Assembly: GCF_003206065.1 (NCBI RefSeq)
Contig: NZ_PZJQ01000002.1
Span: forward strand, 712,135-776,134
Length of the DNA: 64,000 nucleotides
Source: Salinicola halimionae
GTDB taxonomy: Bacteria; Pseudomonadota; Gammaproteobacteria; Pseudomonadales; Halomonadaceae
Reading direction: 5' to 3'
Part shown: in pieces, positions 26,341 through 35,259 of the stretch
Position numbering within the stretch: position 1 is the stretch's first letter
Layout: each line of letters opens with the position of its first letter
Made by a program: the position numbers and the translations under genes
The notes under the pieces: model-generated
What the model saw: only the letters and a program-made list of their open reading frames with translations
What the model was told of the DNA's origin: nothing
The model's database searches: none

Positions 26341-26451
26341 ATATTTTTTAACGGTTCCGTTGAGGAGACTGACATGCCGTCAGTGCTCATCGAAAGCGCT
26401 CGCCTCGTCAAAGACGATGCCGGCCTGGAACGACCTAGCAGGAGGAATCCA

Positions 26452-27651
26452 ATGAATTCGTTACCCGTCACCGTTCTGTCCGGCTTTCTCGGCGCCGGCA
26501 AGACCACTGTGCTGAATCATCTGCTCAACAACCGCGACGGCCGGCGCATCGCGGTGATCGTCAACGACATGAGCGAAATCAATATCGACGCCGCGCTGAT
26601 CGAACGCGAAGTCGATTTCAATCGTGCCGAAGAGAAGCTCGTGGAGATGAGCAACGGCTGCATCTGCTGCACGTTGCGCGAGGATCTGCTGATCGAGGTG
26701 ACTCGGCTCGCCGACGAGGGACGCTTCGACTACCTGGTGATAGAGTCCACCGGCATCTCCGAGCCGCTGCCGGTGGCCGAAACATTCACCTTCGAGGACG
26801 AGCAGGGCCGCAGCCTATCCCAGGTCGCCCGGCTGGATACATCGGTCACGATCGTCGATGGCGCCAACTTCCTCTCGCAATACCATGAAGCCAAGTCACT
26901 CGCCGAAGTTGGTGAAAGCCTGGGCGAAGAGGACGAGCGCAACGTCGCCGACCTGCTGGTCGATCAGATCGAATTCTGCGACGTGCTGTTGATCTCCAAG
27001 GCCGACTTGATCGACACGCGGACCCTCGGCGAACTCGAGGCGGTATTGAGCAGCCTCAATCCCGACGCCGAGATCATCTCTATCAGCCATGGACAGGTAC
27101 CTCTGGAGACCGTGCTGGATACCGGTCGCTTCAGCTTCGAGCGTGCCCAGCAGGCGCCGGGCTGGCTCAAGGAGATGCGCGGCGAGCACTTGCCGGAGAC
27201 CGAGGAGTACGGGATTTCCAGCTTCACTTTCGAGGCGCGGCGGCCGTTTCATCCCGAGCGCTTTTTTGACGTGCTTCACGGTGACTGGGGGGATGGCAGG
27301 CTGCTGCGTTCGAAGGGCTTTTTCTGGTTAGCCAGTCGGCCGCAGTACGCCGGCCAATGGAGTCAGGCCGGTGGTATTGCCCACCACGGCTTTGCCGGGC
27401 TGTTCTGGCGTGCGGTACCGGAGTCGCGCTGGCCGCAGGAGCCTGAATATCGCGCCTCGATCCTGGAGAAATGGCAGGAACCGTTCGGTGACATGCGCCA
27501 GGAACTGGTGTTCATCGGCCAAGGGCTGGACGCTACCGATATTCGTCGGCGACTCGAGGCTTGTCTGCTCGACGACGACGAACTGGCGCGCGGCAAGGAA
27601 TACTGGGTGACGCTACCGGATCCCTTCCCCGAGTGGGGTATCGCCGCCTGA
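26452..27651 (+). CDS. COG0523 (CobW/ZigA-type) metallochaperone GTPase
   Basis: A G3E-family GTPase of about 399 residues, likely a zinc metallochaperone induced by zinc shortage. The P-loop GFLGAGKTT lies at about 9-17, the metal-binding CxCC motif in [14 protein letters not shown] at about 66-79, the switch-like [15 protein letters not shown] follows, and SKADLID is the guanine-specificity motif. The CobW C-terminal domain runs from [14 protein letters not shown] to the end. ATG 26452 has AGGAGGA upstream and puts the P-loop at the usual distance. An in-frame ATG at 26374 also has GAGGAG upstream and would add 26 residues. The Zur-like box upstream supports zinc regulation. It is divergent from phnD. 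Confidence 0.92.
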   Translation: MNSLPVTVLSGFLGAGKTTVLNHLLNNRDGRRIAVIVNDMSEINIDAALIEREVDFNRAEEKLVEMSNGCICCTLREDLLIEVTRLADEGRFDYLVIESTGISEPLPVAETFTFEDEQGRSLSQVARLDTSVTIVDGANFLSQYHEAKSLAEVGESLGEEDERNVADLLVDQIEFCDVLLISKADLIDTRTLGELEAVLSSLNPDAEIISISHGQVPLETVLDTGRFSFERAQQAPGWLKEMRGEHLPETEEYGISSFTFEARRPFHPERFFDVLHGDWGDGRLLRSKGFFWLASRPQYAGQWSQAGGIAHHGFAGLFWRAVPESRWPQEPEYRASILEKWQEPFGDMRQELVFIGQGLDATDIRRRLEACLLDDDELARGKEYWVTLPDPFPEWGIAA

Positions 27652-27707
27652 TTCCGGTTTCGATGCGCTCATAGTTCGGTCTCCCAGTCAGCTCTCCACC
27701 AGAGCTT

Positions 27708-27745
27708 CCCCGATTATCCTCATGAGGGTATATCGGGGTTTTTTT
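27708..27745 (+). terminator. Rho-independent terminator after COG0523 GTPase
   Basis: CCCCGAT at 27708-27714 pairs with ATCGGGG at 27732-27738 as the base of a longer, mostly paired stem around CATGAG, followed by seven Ts (27739-27745). It is a strong intrinsic terminator. Confidence 0.9.
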
Positions 27746-28154
27746 ATGGCAGCCGCCAACGCCTGGGGCTTTCTCCAGTGATACCTCTCGATTCAACGAT
27801 ACATTTAGCTCAATCAATATATCCAGATTCAACGATATACTTTACTTCAGCGATATTTTTAGATGTTCGACTCGGAATATTGATATTGCTCCGGCGTCAT
27901 CTTTCGGGCGAAAACTGGCTGCATTCGCCGGCTTTTAACGCAATCCTAATGTTACTTTGGTTTTTAATTCATGTACTTAGCTGACTGAAGACTAAAATTT
28001 CGGCCAGTGCTGTCGATAGTAGTTGCAACGCACTTAGCCTGGTTGAAATACACCCGGTAATAACGTCGTTCCGGGCACGCACTACAGAATTCCGGATGAC
28101 TCGCTATAGAGCTCGACGAACAATACTCGATGAATAATAAAAGGAACGCAGGAC
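27746..28154. other. AT-rich spacer before the PAS-MCP gene
   Basis: About 400 bp without a convincing gene, clearly AT-richer than its surroundings between 27780 and 28000. GATTCAACGATA occurs twice, at 27790-27801 and 27826-27837, a 36-bp period, with similar AT-rich sequence after each copy. The ribosome-binding site AAGGA of the next gene is at about 28139-28143. The repeat pair could be tandem regulator sites or a degraded duplication. Confidence 0.5.
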
Positions 28155-29471
28155 ATGGCACTCTTTCGCTCGCCGCGTCATCATGAAACCGTGCTCGACG
28201 CCATTCATCGTGCCATGGCCATCATCGAGTTTTCCCGCGATGGCATCATCCTTGCCGCCAATACCAACTTTCTCGACATCACCGGGTATCGTGCCGACGA
28301 TTTGATCGGCCAGCACCACCGCCGACTCTGCGATCCGGCGCTGGCGGCGAGTCATGAATACGCGGCCTTCTGGGAGCGGCTGCGTCAAGGCGAATTCATT
28401 GCCGGTCGTTTCAAACGCATCACCGGAGACGGTCGCATCCTCTGGCTGGAAGCGTCTTACAATCCGATCCGCAACCGCCGTGGCAAGGTCATCCGCGTGG
28501 TCAAGACGGCCACCGATATCACTGCGCGGGTGCGCGACGAGCAGGACATGCACAGCCGACTCAACGCCATCGATCGCGCCATGGCGGTTATCGAGTTCTC
28601 CCCGGACGGCCATATCCTGGCGGCCAACGATAATTTCCTGAACGCGGTGGGCTATGCTTTAGAAGAACTCCAAGGGACGCATCATCGGATATTCTGTGAG
28701 CGAGACTATGCTGCAAGCCAGAAATACCGTGAGTTCTGGGCCCATCTGAACGCTGGTGAATTCATGTCGGGGCAGTTCAAACGACTCGACAGGCAAGGTC
28801 GAACGCTGTGGCTCGAAGCGAGCTATAACCCGGTCTTCGATTCCGAGGGGCAGCTCTATAAAGTGGTCAAGTTCGCCACCGACATCACCGACCGCGTGAC
28901 ACGTGAGAACGAAAGCGCGCAAATGGCTTATCGCATCTCGTCGAATACGGAAACTTCCGCCAACGACGGTTCACGTATCATCAACGAGACCATCACCGAA
29001 ATTCGCTGTATCGCCGATCAGGTTGCGGCCGCGTCGCAGCAGATCGACACCCTGGCGCAACGCTCGGCCGATATTAACGCGGTCATCGAAAGCATTCGTG
29101 ATATCGCCGAGCAGACCAATCTGCTGGCGCTCAATGCCGCCATCGAGGCGGCCCGTGCCGGCGAGCATGGCCGCGGCTTCGCGGTGGTGTCCCACGAAGT
29201 ACGCCAACTGTCGATATGCACCTCGCAAGCCACCCGCGATATCACCGCTACCGTTGCCAGCCTGCGCGATCTCACCCACGAAGTGAGGGGTGGCATGCAG
29301 GCCTGTCTGGGCAGCGTGGAAAACGGCGTCCGCATGGCGGGGGAAGCCGGCAATGCCATCGACAGAATTCGCGCCGGGGCCAACGACGTCGTCAGTGCCA
29401 TTGCCCTTGTTACCTCGACCCTGCATCACCTCGAAGCGGAGAACGCCCCGGTCCTGCGTTGTGCGCCATGA
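28155..29471 (+). CDS. Soluble PAS-PAS chemoreceptor-type protein (BdlA-like)
   Basis: A cytoplasmic 438-residue signalling protein without membrane helices. Two PAS domains, about 12-130 and 135-255, are near-copies of each other: each starts with a DAI(H/D)RAMA(I/V)IEFS pattern, contains [10 protein letters not shown] or [10 protein letters not shown], and ends VKTATDIT or VKFATDIT. An MCP signalling domain follows with [20 protein letters not shown] at its tip. The signalling coil is short. The layout matches BdlA, the Pseudomonas aeruginosa biofilm-dispersal protein (about 417 residues), and soluble aerotaxis-type receptors. PAS domains may bind haem or flavin. It stands alone between two terminator-bounded units. 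Confidence 0.88.
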   Translation: MALFRSPRHHETVLDAIHRAMAIIEFSRDGIILAANTNFLDITGYRADDLIGQHHRRLCDPALAASHEYAAFWERLRQGEFIAGRFKRITGDGRILWLEASYNPIRNRRGKVIRVVKTATDITARVRDEQDMHSRLNAIDRAMAVIEFSPDGHILAANDNFLNAVGYALEELQGTHHRIFCERDYAASQKYREFWAHLNAGEFMSGQFKRLDRQGRTLWLEASYNPVFDSEGQLYKVVKFATDITDRVTRENESAQMAYRISSNTETSANDGSRIINETITEIRCIADQVAAASQQIDTLAQRSADINAVIESIRDIAEQTNLLALNAAIEAARAGEHGRGFAVVSHEVRQLSICTSQATRDITATVASLRDLTHEVRGGMQACLGSVENGVRMAGEAGNAIDRIRAGANDVVSAIALVTSTLHHLEAENAPVLRCAP

Positions 29472-29630
29472 ATGTGGGCGTGTCGTAACCGATCGCCCGT
29501 CTATCTGCGGATCTCCTTTTTGGGCTATCGCCAGGTACGGCCATTTGTGGCTCTTGCTCGGTATAGCCATTGCCAAAGAATTATTAGCCAGCTACATTTC
29601 TTGCCATCATTCGTTTCAGGAAATTCTTTC

Positions 29631-30731
29631 ATGGCTTCTCCCAAGCTGTTTACGCCGCTCAAGCTCGGCAGACTCGAACTGCCCAATCGTGTCGTCATCT
29701 CTCCGATGTGTCAGTACTCCGCGGATGACAACGGCAACATGACCGACTGGCATACGATCCATCTCGGCAATCTGGCGCTCTCCGGTGCCGGACTGCTGAT
29801 CGTCGAAGCCTCCTCGGTCGCCCCGGAAGGACGCATTACCCCAGGCGACGTGGGGCTCTACTCGGACGCCAACGAGCAGGCAATGGCGCGTATGCTCGAG
29901 GCCGTGCGGGCCCATTCGCCGATGCCGATCGGCATCCAGTTGGGCCACGCCGGTCGCAAGGCTTCCTGTCAGGCGCCGTGGGAAGGCGGAGCCCAATTGA
30001 GCCTCGAAGCCGGGGGATGGCAGACGATTGCGCCGTCCGCCGTCGCGTATCAGGAGGGCCAGCGGCCGCCACAGGCGATGAGTCTCGAGGATATCGAGGC
30101 GCTCAAGGCAAACTTCGTCGCCTCGGCCAAACGTGCCGAGCGTCTCGGCTTTGAATTGATCGAACTGCACGCGGCGCATGGTTATCTGCTGCACGAGTTC
30201 CTGTCGCCGCTTTCGAATCAGCGCGACGACGAGTACGGCGGCAGTCTGGAAAATCGCATGCGGCTAATCCTCGAGATATTCGACGCCGTGCGTGAAGTGT
30301 TCCCGAGCGAAAAGCCGGTGGGTATTCGTATCTCCGGCAGTGACTGGGTCGAAGGCGGCTGGGATCTGGAGCAGAGCGTGGCGTTGGCCAAGGCGCTCGA
30401 CGCCCGTGGCTGCAGCTTTATCGACTGCTCCGGTGGTGGTCTCGATCCACGCCAGGCGCTCGATGTCGGTCCCAGTTATCAGGTACCGTTCGCCCGGCGC
30501 ATGAAACAGGAAGTCGCGATGCCGGTATTTGCGGTGGGGCTGATCACCGAGCCGGAACAAGCCGAAGGCATTGTCTTCAGCGGTGAAGCGGACGCCGTCG
30601 CGCTGGCACGCGGCATGCTTTTTGATCCGCGCTGGCCGTGGCACGCCGCCGCCAAGCTGGGTGCCAGCGTGCACGCCCCCAAGCAGTACCTGCGCAGCCA
30701 GCCGCATACGCTGAAAGAACTGTTCGAATGA
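29631..30731 (+). CDS. NADH:flavin oxidoreductase, Old Yellow Enzyme family (YqjM-like)
   Basis: A 366-residue FMN enoate reductase, reducing activated C=C bonds with NAD(P)H in the cytosol. It has the thermophilic-like/YqjM class hallmark SPMCQYSA with Cys27 and Tyr29, then IGIQLGHAGRKAS, the catalytic-site HAAHGYLLHEFLSPLSNQR and EYGGSLENR, and the FMN phosphate-site block AVGLITEPEQAE to ALARGMLFDPRWPWHAA. The ATG at 29631 has AGGAAA upstream; the frame extends back to 29472 without similarity. The physiological substrate is unknown. A perfect 13-bp hairpin follows the gene. Confidence 0.92.
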   Translation: MASPKLFTPLKLGRLELPNRVVISPMCQYSADDNGNMTDWHTIHLGNLALSGAGLLIVEASSVAPEGRITPGDVGLYSDANEQAMARMLEAVRAHSPMPIGIQLGHAGRKASCQAPWEGGAQLSLEAGGWQTIAPSAVAYQEGQRPPQAMSLEDIEALKANFVASAKRAERLGFELIELHAAHGYLLHEFLSPLSNQRDDEYGGSLENRMRLILEIFDAVREVFPSEKPVGIRISGSDWVEGGWDLEQSVALAKALDARGCSFIDCSGGGLDPRQALDVGPSYQVPFARRMKQEVAMPVFAVGLITEPEQAEGIVFSGEADAVALARGMLFDPRWPWHAAAKLGASVHAPKQYLRSQPHTLKELFE

Positions 30732-30777
30732 GTCGATGACAGCGACTTTCCGACCGACGAGCGAGGTGCATCGATCA

Positions 30778-30822
30778 CGCCCCGCATCGCAGCAGCGATG
30801 CGGGGCGTGGTCGTTTTTCAGG
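30778..30822 (+). terminator. Terminator after the Old Yellow Enzyme gene
   Basis: CGCCCCGCATCGC and GCGATGCGGGGCG form a perfect 13-bp stem with an AGCA loop (30778-30807). TTTTT follows after TGGTCG. It lies between convergent genes. Confidence 0.8.
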
Positions 30823-30839
30823 TGCTTCGCTGCCGGTCA

Positions 30840-31535
30840 CTAGATCGTATCTTCGATACGCCAGTTGACCGGAACTTCGGCAATGCCGGCGCTAGGCGGC
30901 AGTTCCAGCAGCAGGCGCACGATCCGTGCCACGTCTTCGGGCTGGGTAACGTCCGTCGCTTCGACGTTGGCCCCCGCCGCCATATCGGTGGCGACGAAGC
31001 CGGGACAGATCGCCGTGGCGCGTACGCGCGTTTCGGCGCTGCACTGGCGCAGGCCATGAACGAAGGCCTGAGCCGCGAACTTGCTCATGGCATAGAGGCC
31101 CGACCCCGCCGATCGCACTCGTTTACCCGAGAGCGATACGATCGACACCACCTTGCCCTGTTCGGCGTCGACGAGGTGCGGCCAGACCTGCTGTGTCAGC
31201 AGCATCGGTGCCTTCGCGTTGACGGCCATGACCTGATCGAACTCATCGCTGCTCGCTTCCAGCACCGAAGACCGGCTGAGAATGCCGGCATTGTTGATCA
31301 ATGCATCGATGCGACCGAAAACGCGAATGGTGTCTTCGACCCAGGCCTGGCCGCTCTGCGAGTCGAGCGCATCGTAATGGCAGACCAGCCAGTCCTTGCG
31401 TTCCGGGCGTTCGGCCGGTTCGCTTCGACAGCCGAGGCTGACGCGCCAGCCCGCAGCGTGAAGGGTTTCGGCGATGGCGGCGCCAATGCCGCGATTGGCA
31501 CCGCTGATCATGACCACGGGGGCGTCATCGGACAT
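30840..31535 (-). CDS. SDR-family NAD(P)-dependent oxidoreductase
   Basis: A classical short-chain dehydrogenase of 231 residues. The cofactor loop is SGANRGIGAAIAETL (about 10-24), with NNAG at about 80-83 in LINNAGILSRSS. The catalytic Ser lies in SIVSLSGKR and the YxxxK pair in YAMSKFAAQAF. Arg/Cys-Arg-Ser after strand 2 suggests NADP preference. It follows the phospholyase gene by about 60 bp on the same strand and is probably the last gene of that operon, where it could act on the aldehyde the phospholyase makes. The substrate is not evident from sequence. Confidence 0.88.
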   Translation of the reverse strand: MSDDAPVVMISGANRGIGAAIAETLHAAGWRVSLGCRSEPAERPERKDWLVCHYDALDSQSGQAWVEDTIRVFGRIDALINNAGILSRSSVLEASSDEFDQVMAVNAKAPMLLTQQVWPHLVDAEQGKVVSIVSLSGKRVRSAGSGLYAMSKFAAQAFVHGLRQCSAETRVRATAICPGFVATDMAAGANVEATDVTQPEDVARIVRLLLELPPSAGIAEVPVNWRIEDTI

Positions 31536-31598
31536 CTCGGACTCCTCGAAGAAGAAGGGAAGGTGGCGGGTAACGGCGTCTAGGTTGACTCCATCAGA

Positions 31599-32879
31599 CT
31601 AGGGAAGGCTCCCGTGTTGCGCGAGGCACTCACCCAGCGCCTCGCCGAGACGATCGACGTGGTCACGCCTGAACACCAGCGGTGGCCGGATCTTGAGCAC
31701 GTTGCCGCCGGGGCCGGTGGCGCTGATCAGGACACGGCGTTGGCGCAGCGCGTCGACCAGCGCTTGCGCGGCCGTGGCGTCCGATTGGCCGTTGTCGTCG
31801 AGCACCTCGACGCCGGCGAGCAGACCGGCACCGCGAATGTCGCCAAGTCGCCCGCTCGCCTGGGCCAGCTCGGCCAGCCGCTCATGCAGATAGTGACCGA
31901 CCTTGGCGGCCTTCTCGACGATGTTTTCTTCAGCGATCACGTCCTGCACCGCGAGCGCGGCGGCGCAGGCCACCGGGTTACCGCCGAAGGTGTTGAAGTA
32001 GCGCGCCACGTCGCCGAAATGGTCCATGACGTCGCGACGCGCCACGACGCCCGCCACCGGATGGCCGTTGCCCAGCGGTTTACCCAGCGTGACTAGATCG
32101 GCGCTGACGCCGTGGCGTGGGAAGCCCCACATCACGCCGGTACGACCGAGCCCGGCCTGGACCTCGTCGGCAATATAGAGCCCGCCGGCACGGCGTATCG
32201 TGTCCACTGCCGGGCCTAGAAATCCGACCGGATCGGTGACGATGCCATCGCTCGAGAAGACGCTATCGAGCAACATTGCGGCGGGGCGGATGCCGTCGGC
32301 GGCGAGATCGTTGATCGCCGCCTGCACGCCAGCGGCGAAACGCTCACCCATCGCCGCCGCGCCGTCGCCATGATCGACCGGCGCCGGCACGGTTCTGACG
32401 GCATCACCCAGCTTGACGCGGCTGCCCAGCGACGGAGATGCCTCGGCGATCGCCTGGGTTACGCCGTGATAGGCCAGTTCGGTGACGATCACGCCCTCGC
32501 TGCCGGTGAAGGCGCGCGCCATGCGTAGGGCCAGGTCGTTGGCTTCGCTGCCGGAGCAGGTGAAAACCATCTGCTCGAGCGGTGCCGGTAGCGTGTCGAT
32601 GATCCGCTCGGCACAGTCGAGAATCGTCTCGTGCAGATAGCGGGTGTGCGTATTGAGCGTCGCGGCCTGATGCGCTATCGCCGCCACCACGCGCGGGTGA
32701 CAGTGGCCGACGCAGGCGACGTTGTTGTAGGCGTCCAGATGCGCCGTGCCATGGCGGTCGAAAAGCCATACACCATCACCGCGTACCGGATGAAACGGCT
32801 CGGTATAGAACAACCGATAGGAGGCGCCGAGCAGTCGCCGGCGGCGCTCGAGCAGCGCCTCATCGTAGGAATCCGTCAT
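31599..32879 (-). CDS. Class III PLP phospholyase/aminotransferase (ETNPPL/PHYKPL-like)
   Basis: A 426-residue PLP enzyme. The N-terminal sequence DAYNNVACVGHCHPRVV with LNTHTRYLHE is the hallmark of the phosphoethanolamine/5-phosphohydroxylysine phospholyases rather than of ordinary class III transaminases. SGSEANDLALRMAR, DEVQAGLGRTG and the PLP-lysine block TLGKPLGNGHP are present. These enzymes release ammonia and phosphate to leave an aldehyde. The ATG at 32879 overlaps the stop of the kinase gene by four bases; a longer frame back to 32981 is rejected. The pairing with a kinase strongly favours a phospholyase role; an aminotransferase role cannot be excluded. Confidence 0.88.
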   Translation of the reverse strand: MTDSYDEALLERRRRLLGASYRLFYTEPFHPVRGDGVWLFDRHGTAHLDAYNNVACVGHCHPRVVAAIAHQAATLNTHTRYLHETILDCAERIIDTLPAPLEQMVFTCSGSEANDLALRMARAFTGSEGVIVTELAYHGVTQAIAEASPSLGSRVKLGDAVRTVPAPVDHGDGAAAMGERFAAGVQAAINDLAADGIRPAAMLLDSVFSSDGIVTDPVGFLGPAVDTIRRAGGLYIADEVQAGLGRTGVMWGFPRHGVSADLVTLGKPLGNGHPVAGVVARRDVMDHFGDVARYFNTFGGNPVACAAALAVQDVIAEENIVEKAAKVGHYLHERLAELAQASGRLGDIRGAGLLAGVEVLDDNGQSDATAAQALVDALRQRRVLISATGPGGNVLKIRPPLVFRRDHVDRLGEALGECLAQHGSLP

Positions 32880-33991
32880 GCGGGTAGGCCTCCAGGGATG
32901 GCGTTGTCGTCGAGCGAGGCGTACAAGCGTCTTTCGAATGTGGTATCCGACAGGTCGGTGCAATAGCGCAGCGCCCGCCACGAGACTGCCGTGTTGCGCA
33001 GCAGGTAGGCGGCGTTGTCCGGATGCTGTAGGGCTCGGTGCGTGGAAACCGTGATCGCCATGGCCAGACGGGTTTCGATCAGACCGCGCAAGAGCTCGAT
33101 CTCCGCTGCAGCCAGCGCCGATTGTCGGTGATAGCCGGCGATCAGCGCGAGTGCGCCGGCCAGCGGATCTCGAGGATCGTTCATCTGGTACGCCGCCGCG
33201 ACGGCTAGATCGACGATTCGCGGTGCGAACAACATATCGCCGAAGTCGATGATACCCGCCGGGCAGTCCGGCTCTTCAGGTGTAAACAGCACGTTATGGC
33301 CGTTGAGGTCGTTATGGACCGGCTGACGTGGCAGCCGGGCCAGATACGGCCGCAGCTGCTTGTCGAAAGCGGCCAGCCGCTGATGAATCAACTCGCGCGA
33401 CTCGCGCTCGGCGAGGCAGGCTGTCTGCGGGAGCAGTTCATGGGCGCGCTGCAGATCCCAGGGCATGCGCTGATCGGCCACCGGATGCCGAAAGTCGGCA
33501 AGCGCATCATCGATACGCGCCAGCCATTTGCCCAGCGTATGGCGGAATGCCGTCGAGGAGACGTGGCCGGCCAGTGGTGTTCCGGCCAGGAAGGTGGATA
33601 GACGCACGCGACTGTGCCGGCCGCCATCGAGTCGATACCCCGGCGCCGGATCGCCATCGAGCGCCCTCACGACTCGCGGGATCGGTAGGGCCGGGTCGCG
33701 CTCGGCCAGCCGTGTCAGCGCGCGGACCTGGAAGTCCGTCACCGCCTCGCGCTCCGCCGGATGGGTGAACTTGAGCAGATAGCGCCGGCCGTCTGCAGCG
33801 GTGGCACGGAAGTTACGATCGCGCTCACCGGCCAGTGGCGTCAGTGTGGCTTTGAGGCCGAAACGCGCCTCGAGCAGCTTGTGGGCGTCTCCCGGCGAGA
33901 CGTCGATGGATGGCGCATCGAGTACGTCCCCGGATGCCGTAGCGGTCCCGTCGGCGCCGACCGTCGGCTGATCTTTCGAGCCGGGACTCAT
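32876..33991 (-). CDS. APH-fold kinase, hydroxylysine-kinase-like
   Basis: A 371-residue aminoglycoside-phosphotransferase-fold kinase. It has the nucleotide-site YLLKFTHPAE lysine, the catalytic loop PVHNDLNGHNVLF (HxDxxxxN) and the metal-binding IIDFGDMLFAP. HNDLN.HN and DFGDM are as in human hydroxylysine kinase. It probably phosphorylates a hydroxyl group of an amino alcohol or hydroxylysine to give the substrate of the phospholyase encoded next. It overlaps genes on both sides by four bases (ATGA), so the deacetylase, kinase and phospholyase are translationally coupled. The precise acceptor is not known. Confidence 0.85.
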   Translation of the reverse strand: MSPGSKDQPTVGADGTATASGDVLDAPSIDVSPGDAHKLLEARFGLKATLTPLAGERDRNFRATAADGRRYLLKFTHPAEREAVTDFQVRALTRLAERDPALPIPRVVRALDGDPAPGYRLDGGRHSRVRLSTFLAGTPLAGHVSSTAFRHTLGKWLARIDDALADFRHPVADQRMPWDLQRAHELLPQTACLAERESRELIHQRLAAFDKQLRPYLARLPRQPVHNDLNGHNVLFTPEEPDCPAGIIDFGDMLFAPRIVDLAVAAAYQMNDPRDPLAGALALIAGYHRQSALAAAEIELLRGLIETRLAMAITVSTHRALQHPDNAAYLLRNTAVSWRALRYCTDLSDTTFERRLYASLDDNAIPGGLPA

Positions 33992-35010
33992 GCGAATCCC
34001 GCCAGGGCGCTCGCCAGGTTGTCGCCCAGCGCGTCGGAGAGATAGCCGCCTTCCTGTATCAACACGGTGGGCAGGCCGAGCTGGGCGATACGCCTCGTGA
34101 TGCGCTCGAAGCCTTCGGTGGTGACCGCCACGCCCTGGTAGGGATCGTGCTCGTACGCGTCGAGCCCCAATGACACCACCAGGGCTCCAGGGGCAAAAGC
34201 GGCGATGCGATCACAGGCGCGCTCCAGCTCACGCAGATAACCTTCGGTATTCAGCCCCTTCGGCAATGGCAGATTGAGGTTGTAGCCCTCGCCCGCGTCG
34301 CGGCCCGTTTCGTGAGCATGGCCGGTGAAAAACGGTGTCATATAGTGGGGGTCGGCGTGCAGCGAGATCGTCAATACGTCGGCGCGATCGTAGAAGACGC
34401 CCTGGGTGCCGTTGCCGTGATGCACATCGATATCGAGTATCGCCACGCGTTCGTGGTGAGGGCGTAGATCGCAGGCCGCGATGGCGGCGTTGTTGAGATA
34501 GCAGAAACCGTTGGCGCGTTCGGCGTAGGCATGATGCCCCGGCGGCCGACACAGTGCATAGGCCGCGCGAGCGCCGCCCTGCACGTGCTGCACCGCGCTC
34601 AGCGCGCAATGCGCTGCACCCTCGGCGGCGCGCCACGTGCCAGCACCAATAGCCGCTGCCATGTCACCCAGATGAAAGCCCACCCGGCCGACCAGATGCT
34701 GGGGGTAGGTGCAGGGTTCGCCAGGGAAGGGATGGACGTTGGGAATCACCTCTTCCGGATTGCTGTCCTCGAGTTCCAGCCAGCGCGCGTGTACGTTTTC
34801 GAGAAAGTCGAGATAGCGCGGCGTATGCACTGTTTCCAAAGTCTCGCGGTCGAAGGTATCGGCCGGAGCGATGGTGTGCCCGGCACGCTGGGCCGCCAGC
34901 TTCAGGCGCTCGGCGCGCTCCGGCTGCTCGTTGCTACGTCTGATCTGGCCGCGAACGACGAAGAATTGCGGGTCATGGCCGTGATGGGTATCGCTCGAGA
35001 AAACGTGCAC
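33988..35010 (-). CDS. Histone-deacetylase-family amidohydrolase (acetylpolyamine amidohydrolase-like)
   Basis: A zinc-dependent deacetylase of about 340 residues, close in motif order to Mycoplana ramosa acetylpolyamine amidohydrolase. The acid-base pair lies in CRPPGHHAYA, zinc ligands in LDIDVHHGNGTQ (Asp and His) and VVSLGLDAYEHDP (Asp), and the late motif EGGYLSDALG is present. The start is placed at a GTG at 35010 with AGGAG seven bases upstream, matching the family N-terminus. The ATG at 35052 adds 14 residues, and its ribosome-binding region is occupied by a palindrome. It leads an operon with kinase, phospholyase and SDR genes, so it may deacetylate the compound those enzymes consume. 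Confidence 0.88.
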   Translation of the reverse strand: MHVFSSDTHHGHDPQFFVVRGQIRRSNEQPERAERLKLAAQRAGHTIAPADTFDRETLETVHTPRYLDFLENVHARWLELEDSNPEEVIPNVHPFPGEPCTYPQHLVGRVGFHLGDMAAAIGAGTWRAAEGAAHCALSAVQHVQGGARAAYALCRPPGHHAYAERANGFCYLNNAAIAACDLRPHHERVAILDIDVHHGNGTQGVFYDRADVLTISLHADPHYMTPFFTGHAHETGRDAGEGYNLNLPLPKGLNTEGYLRELERACDRIAAFAPGALVVSLGLDAYEHDPYQGVAVTTEGFERITRRIAQLGLPTVLIQEGGYLSDALGDNLASALAGFA

Positions 35011-35058
35011 GCGTGACTCCTGAATCGTTGTTGTCGGTCCGCTATCGTTCATTCGATA

Positions 35059-35072
35059 TATGATGCATCATA
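35059..35072. promoter_or_regulatory. Candidate GntR operator between deacetylase and regulator genes
   Basis: TATGATGCATCATA is a perfect 14-bp palindrome in the divergent spacer between the deacetylase operon and the GntR gene at 35260, about 49 bp upstream of the chosen deacetylase start. It is a good candidate for binding by the divergently encoded regulator. Confidence 0.6.
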
Positions 35073-35130
35073 ACGACGAGCTTACGCCGACTCCGCTCTG
35101 TAGCCAAGGCGAGCTATAAAAAGACGAGCT

Positions 35131-35154
35131 AAGACAAGACGAACCAAGACAAGA
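35131..35154. repeat. Short purine-rich direct repeat in the divergent spacer
   Basis: AAGACAAGA occurs at 35131-35139 and 35146-35154, a 15-bp period, with a looser related copy just upstream (AAGACGAGC). It lies in the leader of the GntR gene. The rest of the roughly 250-bp spacer has only the palindrome listed separately. Confidence 0.45.
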
Positions 35155-35259
35155 GCCGAGCCAGCAGCCAGGTCAGGAGTGAGGCCATGCCGCTGCTGGC
35201 TGGGCAGATACCGAGGTTCGCGTTAGCGTGGCGCCGGCTTTCCTGCTTAGAGAGACGAT

